DNA of 27,639 nucleotides from Bacilli bacterium. Lineage in GTDB: Bacteria; Bacillota_I; Bacilli_A; RF39; UBA660. Below are positions 17,037 to 24,932 of this stretch, piece by piece. The stretch's first letter is position 1. Each line of letters begins with the position of its first letter. The notes under the pieces are model-generated. The model saw nothing but the letters and a program-made list of their open reading frames with translations, did no database searches and was not told where the DNA came from. Location: NCBI GenBank assembly GCA_017470045.1, contig JAFUFG010000253.1, forward strand, positions 1 to 27,639. Direction: 5' to 3'. The translations under genes were made by a program, and so were the position numbers.

Positions 17037-19247
17037 ATGGCGGCAAAAGATGATGAATATAGAGAAAGTATCAAAGATTATGAAAAAAATATTATAACAA
17101 TGAAAAATTTCATTGAAGCTTGTAGAAATAATCCTGCTCATATTATAGGCTATAAAGAAGATCCCAGAGCTCATCTTAGTTGTTTTAGAGAAGTACTTCA
17201 AAATGGTATAGATGAGATTATTAGACCTTTTTCTCCTGCAGATTTCATAAGTGTAGAGTATTATGAAAAAGATGGTCAATATGTAGTATTTGATGGAGGA
17301 CGAGGAATTCCTAGATCATCTTTGATTCGTGTGTTTACACAAGAATATACCAGTAGTAATTATAACAAAAGTAAATTAAGTAAATATAATAATATTGCCA
17401 CTAGTGGTAAAAATGGAATCGGGTCTAAAGCATGCAATGCATTATCAGATTATTTTGAAGTAATATGCTATATATGCGATAAATATAGTCAATCTGGAAA
17501 ACCAGAAGCTTATACTATTAGATTTGAACATGGATATCCAACTACTAAAGAACCTGTAGATTATCCTAATCCTAATAATATTCAGGGTACTAGAGTTGAA
17601 TTTAAAATAGATGAAAGTATATTGGGTAGCATTAGACCTTCATGTGAAGATATAGTTACACTTGTAAATACTATATCTCATTTAGCACCATTAGGATCTA
17701 AGTGTGATATTCATATTGAACCTATTAAAGGTAAAAATTATGATATTCATATAGTTAATAATCGAGGTGTAGTGGACTTACTTTATGAGCATAATGATAA
17801 TATAAATTTAGTTATTCCTCCAATTTATATTCATAAAGAAAATAGTGATAAAACTATATCTTGTGATGTAGCAATAGGATGGAATTCTAATGGAATAGAT
17901 GAACAAGAAGTTATTTATTCATATGCTAATACTTGTATAGTAATACCTGGAGACAGCACTCATGTAAAAGGATTTCTTGAAGGAGTCACTAACTTTTTTA
18001 GAGAGTATATGAATAAATTTGTGCTTACAGAGAAAAGTAAATTTAGTACAATTAATTCCGATATTAAAGCTGGACTTAGAGCTGAAGTTTCTATATTTCA
18101 TATAAACGCTCAGTTTAGTTCTCAAAGTAAAATATTATTTTCAAATTTAGACGCAATACCATTTATGAAAGATGCCATAAGAGAGGGTCTTGATGAATGG
18201 TGTAAACAAAATGCTACACAATTAGAAAAACTTTGTAAGTACTTTAAAGATGTAGGGAATCTTAGAGTTAAAACAGATACGGTTAAAATTCAATTACAGA
18301 AAAATTCTGTATCTGTATTCTCTGGTATGCCTCAAAAATATGACAAAGCATCTGGCAAAGATCATCTTGAATTATTGATAGTAGAAGGTGATTCTGCAGC
18401 TGCTACTACTGAAGTTGCTAGAGATCATAAGAGACAAGCTATATTTGCCATTAGAGGTAAAGTAAAGAATGCTCTTACATGTTCTAAAGTAGACTTCTTT
18501 AAGAATGAAGAATGCAAAGCTATATATACAATACTGGGATGTGGAGAGGGTAGAAGATGTAGCCCAGAACAGTGTATATTTGAAAAAGTTATATTCTTAA
18601 GCGATGCAGATGCTGATGGTTTTCATATTAAGACTTTATTGTTAAAAATGTTTTTAACGTATTATGCTCCACTAGTTGCAGCTGGTAGAGTGTATGCTGC
18701 TGTTCCACCACTATATTCTATAATGATGAAGAATGGAGAACGAAGATTCTTTACAGATGATAAAGACTTCGTATCTTATATATTCAAATCATTCTCTAAG
18801 TCTAATGAAGTTAGAACTTCTGATAATAAGAAGATGAGTAATGCTGAAGTAATTCAACTTCTAACTAATAATATAGACTATTCTGATATTATGGAAAGAT
18901 TAGCACCTAATCATGCTATGAATCCTGATGTATTAGAATTTATTTATAGTCGTATAGTAAAAAATATGACTGTAAAACAAATAGCAAGAGAATGTAAAGC
19001 TGTGTATCCATATTTAAACATCAGTGAGAATAATGGAATTATAGTCGGTGATGGATTGGTTAATGCGGAAGTTGAAACTGATATATTTCATGAAGAAACG
19101 ATGAGAGACTGTAATGCATTAATACTGCCGTATCTCAATAATAGTGATCCGAATGGATATATCTTAAATGGGTATAAAGTATCCTTGTATCAATTGATGT
19201 CTGCATTTAACAAATATAGACCTAAGAGTCTAACTCGGTATAAAGGT
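17037..19247 (+). CDS. Type II DNA topoisomerase large/B subunit (GyrB/ParE/gp39-like), exon 1
   Basis: Exon 1 gives 737 residues. The GHKL ATPase has FREVLQNGIDE (E52, N56), FDGGRGIP (86-92, with a Gly where DNGRGIP is usual), SGKNGIGS (123-130), GTRVEF and the QSK loop (K365). The TOPRIM domain has IVEGDSAA (E450) and SDADADGFH (D523, D525, D527), the metal-binding residues for DNA cleavage. Read unspliced, the frame adds only KVS and then TGA at 19257, because a group I intron begins after the RYKG codons. With exon 2 at 20256 the protein has 794 residues. TAAGGAGGTAATTAA precedes the ATG. The enzyme should relax or untangle phage DNA with an A subunit not seen here. Confidence 0.92.
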
Positions 19248-19313
19248 AAAGTATCCTGAGCCTTTAGACTACCTTTTCCACATCATCAGTGGGGTTATAT
19301 GTAAAAAATAAGT

Positions 19314-19330
19314 TTATATATTACATATAG
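19314..19330 (+). promoter_or_regulatory. Possible intron-internal promoter
   Basis: TTATATATTA (19314-19323) is identical to the first ten bases of the phage promoter motif. It lies about 100 nt upstream of the GIY-YIG start, inside the intron. T4 intron endonucleases are known to have their own late promoters in similar positions. The 3' half of the motif is not conserved here. Confidence 0.35.
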
Positions 19331-19418
19331 CTAACGAGGGCCGTCTCAATATGTAATGGGTTTATATGTATTGAGAATGTCTCGTGGGAAAATACTTTGA
19401 TGAAGGAGAAAAGAGGTC

Positions 19419-20108
19419 GTGGATAATTTATCAAGTGTTTATAAAATAACTAACAAAATTACAGGTAGATTTTATATAGGTTGCTCTACTAATGTAGAGA
19501 GGAGATTTAATCAACATCGTCAACGCTATAAAGATTTAAATTCTGGGGAGTATAACAAACCTTTATATATTGATATGAGAAAATACGGTATAGATAATTT
19601 TACATTTGAAGTATTGGAAACATGTCAAGATGATAAAAGGTTTGAATTAGAACAGCAATATATCAATAATTTAAATGCGTATATTGAAGGTTACAATACT
19701 GGCCATAATGGAGAAGCACACGGAAATACAATACTAACAGAAAAAGAAGTGGCTGATATTCGTAATCGATATAATAACCATGAACGATATAGAGATGTGT
19801 ATAAATTATATTCTGATAAAATATCTGAATCTGGATTTTCAAAAATATGGAAAGGTGAAACTTGGTTATATGTAAATAACGAGGTTTATACAGATAAAAA
19901 TAAGATTTTTCATAAACATAATACTGGAAACCCTGGTTCACTAAACGGAAGATCTTTACTAAGTGAAGATGATGTTATTTATATAAGAACTTGTAAAAAG
20001 GAAGGAAAACGTATGGATGATGTATATCAAAAATATAAACATACTTTTTCTAAAGGTTATTTTAAAAATATTTGGTATGGTCAAACTTGGCCTCACATTA
20101 AAGTATAA
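19419..20108 (+). CDS. GIY-YIG homing endonuclease, intron-encoded
   Basis: 229 residues. The GTG start has AAGGAG (19403-19408) ten bases upstream. The catalytic domain reads SVYKITN (the GIY position), RFYIGCS (the YIG position), then ERRFNQH (R28/R29, H33) and a later conserved Glu (FELEQQYI). The C-terminal half contains two related stretches of about 47 residues, each starting L(T/S)E and ending near (W)KGETW or WYGQTW. They are probably DNA-recognition repeats like the NUMOD-type modules of such enzymes. It should cut intron-less topoisomerase alleles and so spread the intron. The gene sits wholly inside the group I intron and its stop lies ten bases before the P7 strand. Confidence 0.88.
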   Translation: MDNLSSVYKITNKITGRFYIGCSTNVERRFNQHRQRYKDLNSGEYNKPLYIDMRKYGIDNFTFEVLETCQDDKRFELEQQYINNLNAYIEGYNTGHNGEAHGNTILTEKEVADIRNRYNNHERYRDVYKLYSDKISESGFSKIWKGETWLYVNNEVYTDKNKIFHKHNTGNPGSLNGRSLLSEDDVIYIRTCKKEGKRMDDVYQKYKHTFSKGYFKNIWYGQTWPHIKV

Positions 20109-20255
20109 TCCTGTATCGACTATCAGCTTCGTGGGCTGAGTACTGGAACTATTGATACGTTCTGGGAAACGGGTAGGACGATGATGATCAAAATTATATT
20201 ACCGAGATCTGAGTCACAAAATAGTCAGCGCCAATAGTGATATTGGGTATAAGTG

Positions 20256-20429
20256 TTAGGTGAAATGAACCCATCAGAACTTGCTATATCTACTGTACAT
20301 CCTGATTATAATAGAACTTTAATCAGATATACAACTGAAGATATGGAAAGAGAAATACAAGAAATAAGACGTATTGATTCTAACATGAAAGAATTGTTAG
20401 ATGACGTAGATACGAATTATGAACTGTAA
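20256..20429 (+). CDS. Type II DNA topoisomerase large/B subunit, exon 2
   Basis: This 57-codon segment has no start of its own in the proper place. It reads LGEMNPSELAISTVHPDYNR and continues to a TAA at 20427. RYKG from exon 1 plus LGEMNP restores the strongly conserved RYKGLGEMNP motif of GyrB/ParE, and the TVHP-x3-RTLIR segment also matches the family C-terminus. The tail is acidic and helical. It would be missed if only uninterrupted frames were annotated. The join is in phase 0. Confidence 0.9.
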   Translation, partial: LGEMNPSELAISTVHPDYNRTLIRYTTEDMEREIQEIRRIDSNMKELLDDVDTNYEL

Positions 20430-20433
20430 ATAT

Positions 20434-20472
20434 GAGGGTAGGCATATGCCTGCCCTCTATAATTTTATTTTT
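20434..20472 (+). terminator. Rho-independent terminator after the topoisomerase gene
   Basis: GAGGGTAGGCAT (20434-20445) pairs with ATGCCTGCCCTC (20446-20457), with one G-U wobble. TTTTATTTTT follows. Confidence 0.85.
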
Positions 20473-20474
20473 AG

Positions 20475-20494
20475 TTATATATTATAATAATGAG
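20475..20494 (+). promoter_or_regulatory. Promoter-like motif, copy C
   Basis: TTATATATTATAATAATGAG is identical to copy B over 20 bases. TATAAT is at 20483-20488. It sits directly after the terminator T-run and 13 nt before the membrane-protein start, so the leader is very short. Confidence 0.7.
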
Positions 20495-20507
20495 AGGAAG
20501 TGATATT

Positions 20508-20705
20508 ATGAAAGATAATAAATATATTTATATTCTTATTTTTATATTAGGAATTGTATTAAGTTATTTATATGGATATATTTTTGGGGTATTTGCTATC
20601 TGTATAGGAATGGCCTATTCTGCGTATTCTAAAAATTCTATAATGTCGTATGTATATATTATAATAAGTGTATTATTTCAGTGGTGGTTAATTTTTAAAA
20701 AATAG
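20508..20705 (+). CDS. Small membrane protein, 65 aa
   Basis: The ATG at 20508 is chosen because GAGAGGAAG (20492-20500) precedes it. An in-frame ATG at 20490 lies within the promoter motif and could hardly be transcribed. After a short MKDNK start the chain is almost wholly hydrophobic, with two likely transmembrane helices (about residues 6-28 and 40-62) and a short loop AYSKNS between them. It ends FKK. It stands alone with its own promoter. Small phage membrane proteins may act in lysis, superinfection exclusion or host takeover, but nothing here distinguishes these. Confidence 0.65.
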   Translation: MKDNKYIYILIFILGIVLSYLYGYIFGVFAICIGMAYSAYSKNSIMSYVYIIISVLFQWWLIFKK

Positions 20706-20915
20706 TAATTCCTTGTGACTAATAATTGTAATTATTTATGAGGATTTATTTTACCAATATACTTTAATGATTCTTCTAATTGTTTTATTATGTTTTTATT
20801 GGTAAGTATATTATCTATATATAATGACATTAATTCATTAGATATGTCTGAATATCATGATATCATTAACGAGTATAATGATATTGCTAGTAAATTTTAA
20901 TACTAACAGTTTATA
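20706..20915. other. Gap without a convincing gene; short fragments only
   Basis: TTACCAATA (20751-20759) and TATTGGTAA (20797-20805) form a 9-bp inverted repeat. Two very short frames occur: 36 codons on the plus strand (20790-20900) and 32 codons on the minus strand (20830-20732, with a helical KQLEESLKYIGKIN segment). Neither has a ribosome binding site. The codon choice looks phage-like, so a decayed gene is possible. Confidence 0.4.
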
Positions 20916-20961
20916 AGTCCAGACTCCATATGGAGTCTGGACTGTAATTTCTTTTATTTTT
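20916..20961 (+). terminator. Strong terminator, 28-nt perfect palindrome
   Basis: AGTCCAGACTCCAT followed by its reverse complement ATGGAGTCTGGACT (20916-20943), then GTAATTTCTTTTATTTTTG. It may end the membrane-protein transcript. Confidence 0.85.
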
Positions 20962-21001
20962 GATTGTATAATATAGCGGTGAAGAAGATAAATCTACTTC
21001 A
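20962..21001 (+). promoter_or_regulatory. Promoter-like TATAAT and weak leader hairpin
   Basis: GATTGTATAATATAG contains TATAAT (20967-20972). A weak hairpin TGAAG (20980-20984)/CTTCA (20997-21001) follows. No good -35 box is seen. It would drive the gene at 21041. Confidence 0.4.
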
Positions 21002-21040
21002 TAACGTTAATTAATTATATTCCAAAGGGAGGAATAAAAA

Positions 21041-21385
21041 ATGGAAAAAAATTTAAAAGAAATGCTGGAGTTAGCCATTCGTGAAGGGTTCATTATTAAC
21101 GATCACAACTCAGGAACAGAAAAAATGCCGCTGAGTAAATGGGGCGTTGTAAAGTTAACACACCTCGATACGGGCGAAGAGGATCTTTGCCCGATTTCAA
21201 TGGATTCGATTGTAACCTGCATGAATCCTTTGTATGTAGGCAAAGATAACCATGTCCACCTGTCCACCTGGTCAATAGGAGGAAACGTGTGGTATCTGGA
21301 TATCGAAAGGTACAACAAAGAGTTTAGTCCTAAGGAAAAGTATAGCCTTAATCAGAAACTTGATTGGGCGTACAAACCTTGCTAA
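21041..21385 (+). CDS. Hypothetical protein, 114 aa, distinct base composition
   Basis: Not recognised. AAAGGGAGGAATAAAAA precedes the ATG. The protein begins with a helix (MEKNLKEMLELAIREGF), then a beta-rich middle with KWGVVKLTHLDTGEED and NVWYLDIERY. It has four Cys, which are not spaced as a zinc motif. The gene is visibly richer in GC, with codons such as CTG, GGC and ACC, than nearly all neighbours. It has its own promoter and terminator, so it is a self-contained cassette. Recent acquisition or high expression are both possible. Confidence 0.75.
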   Translation: MEKNLKEMLELAIREGFIINDHNSGTEKMPLSKWGVVKLTHLDTGEEDLCPISMDSIVTCMNPLYVGKDNHVHLSTWSIGGNVWYLDIERYNKEFSPKEKYSLNQKLDWAYKPC

Positions 21386-21390
21386 GAATA

Positions 21391-21434
21391 TTGGGAGCTC
21401 GTAATAGAGCTCCCAAGTATCTCTTTATTTTTTG
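21391..21434 (+). terminator. Rho-independent terminator
   Basis: TTGGGAGCTC-GTAATA-GAGCTCCCAA (21391-21416) forms a 10-bp stem. It is followed by CTCTTTATTTTTTG. Confidence 0.9.
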
Positions 21435-21452
21435 ATTTAGTAAAAAAAAAGA

Positions 21453-21490
21453 ATTAGATAATATATACGTGAGAGTTCATAGTGCTCTCA
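21453..21490 (+). promoter_or_regulatory. Promoter-like motif and leader hairpin
   Basis: TTAGATAATATATACG (from about 21453) is followed by TGAGAG (21470-21475)/CTCTCA (21485-21490), then AAAGGAGG before the ATG at 21518. The promoter call is weak; the hairpin is clear. Confidence 0.4.
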
Positions 21491-21517
21491 TAATATATTT
21501 TAAAGGAGGATAAAACT

Positions 21518-22174
21518 ATGAGTAAAAATCCGTTAGTCAATTGCATTCTAGAGTATAACAAGGATAAGATCGAAAAGAAGGTTATCGATCTTATCATGAA
21601 TGACGAAGAAATTCGTCAGACCTTCGTTAAAAACGGAAAGGTCTTCTTAGAAGATAAACTGCAAGAAGACTTAGATCCTACCACTAATGTCGATTACATG
21701 ATTGACACCTTACTGAACAGCGCATCATTCAAGGGTGCCGTGCTTGGTAGAGGCAGGATCACTACCATTGCTAAAGAAATACCTGTTGATATGTCAGTAG
21801 AAGAAATTAAGAAAGCAGGAGAGGCTACTTTGAAAGCAATTAGAGAAAAGCCCGCTCCTGAAGTAGAGACCATTCATACAAAAGTCATTACGACAAATCC
21901 GGTTATTATTAAACCAATGGCAGCAGACAAAGAAACATTAGAAAAGTACCATACTTTTCTGAGAAGCATTAGTCTATTCTTTAAAGCTAAGGGAATTGTA
22001 CCCTTAAAGAAGGTAAATTTAATTCAATTAATCGATGACGAAAAATTTGCAGATTCTATTATTGATTACGCTGTGGCTAAACGTGCTGTAGTTAAAAGCG
22101 GCGACGTATATCGTTCTACTCCTACCATGATTGAAAAAGAAATGGCTAGAGTAGAAAGAGAACTGGAGGTATAG
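21518..22174 (+). CDS. Hypothetical protein, 218 aa, first of a coupled pair
   Basis: Not recognised. AAAGGAGGATAAAACT precedes the ATG. The N-terminal 75 residues are helical and charged. A Pro-rich linker lies near 112-120 (REKPAPEVE). Residues about 140-215 look like a small helical/winged domain (LEKYHTFLRSISLFFKAKGI, then a strand-like VVKSGDVYRST). The stop TAG shares its last base with the GTG before the next gene's ATG, so the two are translationally coupled. No catalytic motif is visible. It may be a partner of the helix-turn-helix protein downstream. Confidence 0.75.
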   Translation: MSKNPLVNCILEYNKDKIEKKVIDLIMNDEEIRQTFVKNGKVFLEDKLQEDLDPTTNVDYMIDTLLNSASFKGAVLGRGRITTIAKEIPVDMSVEEIKKAGEATLKAIREKPAPEVETIHTKVITTNPVIIKPMAADKETLEKYHTFLRSISLFFKAKGIVPLKKVNLIQLIDDEKFADSIIDYAVAKRAVVKSGDVYRSTPTMIEKEMARVERELEV

Positions 22175-22176
22175 TG

Positions 22177-23565
22177 ATGGATGTTAATATTGAAACCATA
22201 AATATTGCTGCAAGTCATAAGGCTAAAGAGGCTGCAGCAATATTAGGTGTTAGTGTAACAACTGTGTACAATTACCGCTACATTATTAAAAAATGCGGTG
22301 GAATTGATAATATGCTACAGAAAATGCGTTCTGGAAAATCATTTTATGCCATAATGGTAGAAGTTGTTCCAGAACGCAGAACCAAAAAAAGAAAAACTGC
22401 ATCTTCTAAAACTATTAAAGAAAAGCCTAATACAATTGAAAATGAATCTGTATCAGAACCTTTATCATTAGATAAGGTGTCTGAATTTCTTAATAGTTCT
22501 GGACTGGCAGAACATGTAAAAAATGTTATTGCCAGACATATGGTAAACGTAGTTGAATTAGATAAGTACGTAGCCAAAGTTTGTGAAAGAATGCACACGT
22601 CCAATTTATTGGATGATATGAAATTTTACAGTAAACCCGAATCAAGGCTCACCACTATGGTCGATAAGATCATGGATGAGTTTCCTTACAAACCAAAATT
22701 GAAAATCAAAGAGGTGATTAAAGAAATAGAAAAACCGGTGAACGTGTTAGACAAAATTTATACATCCAGCAAGATTATAAAAGAGTATCCTAGATTTTTC
22801 TTAACGGAAAAACAGGTTGCTAACTTTATCAAAATGAACTTAGGAGAACTTGGAAGTCATGTAATGGCTATTCCAAGAACTGATGAATTCATTTTGGATG
22901 AGGACGGAGCTATTATTCTTCTTGATCTTGCAGAAAAGATTGAGAAAGAAGACGGGCCTTTAGATAATGTATTAGCACTAAGTTCCCCAGTTGTACAACA
23001 AGAGCTTAAGTTTAGTAAAGATCTCTTAGATGAGGCTACGGTAAAAATCGAAAAAAAAGTAGTAAGTGATAGCGATTTAGATGCCGATAATCCTCTTATT
23101 GAGATTAAAGATAACCTTGTGGATGACTCTGTAAAATGGGGTTTATCTTTACGAAAAGTTAAGGCCATTTATAACATGGATAAAGCATTCTTTGATGCGT
23201 TACTTGCATTAAGGGCTGATTCGGTTATAACGAAAAAATCTGTAACCACAAATGAGTTTTATGAGTATTGTAATAATCCGGTATCTTACGGTCAGAAAAC
23301 TTATCTGATAAAAGAAAAGGATGGAAATATATACTGGGTATTAAAAAAGATGGATTTTGATAAAATAGTTACCGACCATTATAAGAAAAATAATAATGGT
23401 AACGGTAATATTGATTTATTCAAAGTTCATGATAGCCTGAAAGCCAAGAATATGCTTGATAAATATTCTGGTTGTAAAGATGCTATCGTATTAAATTGGA
23501 CAAGAATAAAGAAATTCATCGAGGGTAAGCAAGGATTTTTAAATGCTATTCCTCATCTTAAATAG
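22177..23565 (+). CDS. Large protein with N-terminal helix-turn-helix, 462 aa
   Basis: ATG at 22177 is preferred: GGAGG lies seven bases upstream. A GTG three bases earlier is the alternative. Residues about 15-38 (KAKEAAAILGVSVTTVYNYR) match a helix-turn-helix. A basic linker (ERRTKKRKTASSKTIKEK) follows. The middle is helical with an acidic stretch (SDSDLDADNPLIEIKDNL). The last 140 residues include YWVLKKMDFDKIVTDHYKK. No enzyme motif was seen. With the upstream gene it may form a phage-specific DNA-binding complex, in regulation or genome segregation for instance; this is inference. A strong terminator ends the unit. Confidence 0.75.
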   Translation: MDVNIETINIAASHKAKEAAAILGVSVTTVYNYRYIIKKCGGIDNMLQKMRSGKSFYAIMVEVVPERRTKKRKTASSKTIKEKPNTIENESVSEPLSLDKVSEFLNSSGLAEHVKNVIARHMVNVVELDKYVAKVCERMHTSNLLDDMKFYSKPESRLTTMVDKIMDEFPYKPKLKIKEVIKEIEKPVNVLDKIYTSSKIIKEYPRFFLTEKQVANFIKMNLGELGSHVMAIPRTDEFILDEDGAIILLDLAEKIEKEDGPLDNVLALSSPVVQQELKFSKDLLDEATVKIEKKVVSDSDLDADNPLIEIKDNLVDDSVKWGLSLRKVKAIYNMDKAFFDALLALRADSVITKKSVTTNEFYEYCNNPVSYGQKTYLIKEKDGNIYWVLKKMDFDKIVTDHYKKNNNGNGNIDLFKVHDSLKAKNMLDKYSGCKDAIVLNWTRIKKFIEGKQGFLNAIPHLK

Positions 23566-23567
23566 TT

Positions 23568-23618
23568 ATTAATTTGCAAATTAATAAAGGGTGGTTGCGC
23601 AACCACCCTTCTTTTTTC
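23568..23618 (+). terminator. Double palindrome terminator
   Basis: ATTAATTTGCAAATTAAT (23568-23585, an 18-nt palindrome) is followed immediately by AAGGGTGGTTGC and its reverse complement GCAACCACCCTT (23587-23610), then CTTTTTTC. The second hairpin is a classic terminator; the first may be a stabiliser or a binding site. Confidence 0.88.
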
Positions 23619-23732
23619 TACGTTCCAACGTTACTTTATAACACCTTTTATTTTTATCTGGAATCGTGAGAATAGGCTTATTTACTGGAGTTAGGCTATT
23701 TCTAAGATCTCGTTTTTAATAGATCTTCTAAC

Positions 23733-23777
23733 AGTATATTACTACGCATAAGACAGCTATTCTTATGCATTATTTTT
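23733..23777 (+). promoter_or_regulatory. Promoter-like motif and hairpin with T-run before the DHH gene
   Basis: AGTATATTACTACG (from about 23733) resembles the motif. The hairpin GCATAAG (23746-23752)/CTTATGC (23762-23768) is followed by ATTATTTTT, directly before AAGGAG. It could be a leader hairpin or a weak attenuator. A further inverted repeat AAGATCT/AGATCTT (23704-23710, 23721-23727) lies upstream. Confidence 0.4.
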
Positions 23778-23794
23778 AAGGAGTGAATACTATT

Positions 23795-24907
23795 ATGGAA
23801 AGACCAAATGACCCTATTATTAGATTTAATGACCTACATGAAGAGCATAGTTTCAATACATTTTATACTAATGATTTAATGAGAACACAATTTATTTGTA
23901 AATTAAAAGAAGAAAATTCTAATCCATTAATAACCATCATCCATCATACTGATATGGATGGTATTTGTGCTGCTCAGATAACTAAAGAATATCTTATAAA
24001 TGTAATTGGATTAATTCCAGAAGAAATAGACTATATTCCGTATAACTACGAAAAGAACTATGATTTTAATGCTAAAATAGATCCTAAATGTTTATTTATC
24101 ATATTCGTCGATCTCTCTCCTAAGATGGAAGATTTTAAAAACGTATTGACCAATTCTAATAGATATATTCTTTGGGTAGATCACCATATTGGATCTGTAA
24201 GAGAAGTACAAAATTCCAGAGAGTATGCTGAATGGGATAGTATTTTAGAACGTCTTGATGCATATGTAAATATAGATGGATGTGGAACTAAGAATGTATA
24301 TGATATTACTAAAAACTATCCAATTCCTAGTTCTCCTGTAAATATGAAGTTTGGTGATATCTTTAATGAATCTGCTATATTCTTAGTGGATACGTATGAT
24401 AGATGGCTACAGACTACATATAAACCATCAGCTGATGCTCTTAATAGACTCTTCTATGCATCAGAACAACTCTTTGTAGGCTCTGAAATAGTAGAAACCG
24501 TACTTCATAAATATGGAGACCAAGATTTAGCAGATTCTACTCTTAGAGAATATATTATGACTGGAATTAGATTTCAAGAAATTGAGAAGAGAAGAAATGA
24601 TTTGAGATACGATAAATTCCATAAAGACTATATTCTTACTACGCCAGATGGTAAAGAATACAGAGTTTGTGTAGTTTGGGGTAGTGGTAATAGTCAGGTA
24701 TTTGGGTCTCATATTGATGAGTATGATGTAGTAATTCTAGCAAGAAAGACTAAAGCTAATGAATGGAATTATTCTTTCTATTCAACTAAAGATAATATTG
24801 ATTGTTCACATATAGCAGAGCAATTTGGTGGAGGTGGGCATAAATCTGCTGCTGGATGCTCTGCTAAATACAATATTATTACTAGTAAATATTGTAAATT
24901 ATTATAA
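23795..24907 (+). CDS. DHH-family phosphoesterase (RecJ/NrnA-like)
   Basis: 370 residues from ATG 23795. AAGGAG lies at 23778-23783, and an in-frame GTG at 23783 is inside that site and rejected. DHH-domain motifs: HHTDMDG (D53, D55), IIFVDLSP (D106), WVDHHIGS (D129, H130, H131) and LVDTYDRW. The C-terminal DHHA1-type GGGGHKSAAG motif lies about 20 residues from the end. This is the usual layout of RecJ nucleases, oligoribonucleases and pAp phosphatases. The size fits the small NrnA-like or phage members better than full RecJ. It may recycle short nucleic acids into nucleotides, fitting its position before nrdD. The substrate is not decided by sequence. Confidence 0.85.
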   Translation: MERPNDPIIRFNDLHEEHSFNTFYTNDLMRTQFICKLKEENSNPLITIIHHTDMDGICAAQITKEYLINVIGLIPEEIDYIPYNYEKNYDFNAKIDPKCLFIIFVDLSPKMEDFKNVLTNSNRYILWVDHHIGSVREVQNSREYAEWDSILERLDAYVNIDGCGTKNVYDITKNYPIPSSPVNMKFGDIFNESAIFLVDTYDRWLQTTYKPSADALNRLFYASEQLFVGSEIVETVLHKYGDQDLADSTLREYIMTGIRFQEIEKRRNDLRYDKFHKDYILTTPDGKEYRVCVVWGSGNSQVFGSHIDEYDVVILARKTKANEWNYSFYSTKDNIDCSHIAEQFGGGGHKSAAGCSAKYNIITSKYCKLL

Positions 24908-24932
24908 TAAATAAAAGAAGGTGTATGATTAT

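Larger units (their letters stand above)
19248..20255 (+). mobile_element. Group I intron in the topoisomerase gene (1008 nt), with GIY-YIG gene
   Basis: The exon ends in U (AAAGGT, 19247) and the intron ends in G (20255), as group I splicing needs. P1 is clear: exon TAAAGGT (19241-19247) pairs with the internal guide GCCTTTA (19260-19266), with a U-G wobble at the splice site. Core elements: ACGAG/CTCGT around the hairpin TCTCAATA (19344-19351)/TATTGAGA (19369-19376), and a P7 pairing GACTAT (20118-20123)/ATAGTC (20221-20226). Removing the intron rejoins RYKG to LGEMNPSEL, the expected continuous topoisomerase motif. The endonuclease gene sits between the two halves of the core. Confidence 0.9.

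Noticed and set aside
19245..19259. Topoisomerase gene ending as a natural truncation at 19259
   Set aside because: The expected continuation LGEMNP is found in phase at 20256, and clear group I splice signals lie at both ends of the gap.
20790..20900. 36-codon plus-strand frame
   Set aside because: No ribosome binding site, no recognisable features, and it overlaps an inverted repeat.
23619..23732. Riboswitch before the DHH/nrdD unit
   Set aside because: GAATAGGCTTA and GTTAGGCTA are direct, not inverted, similar words. I recognise no known aptamer, and the promoter-like motif lies after this stretch.
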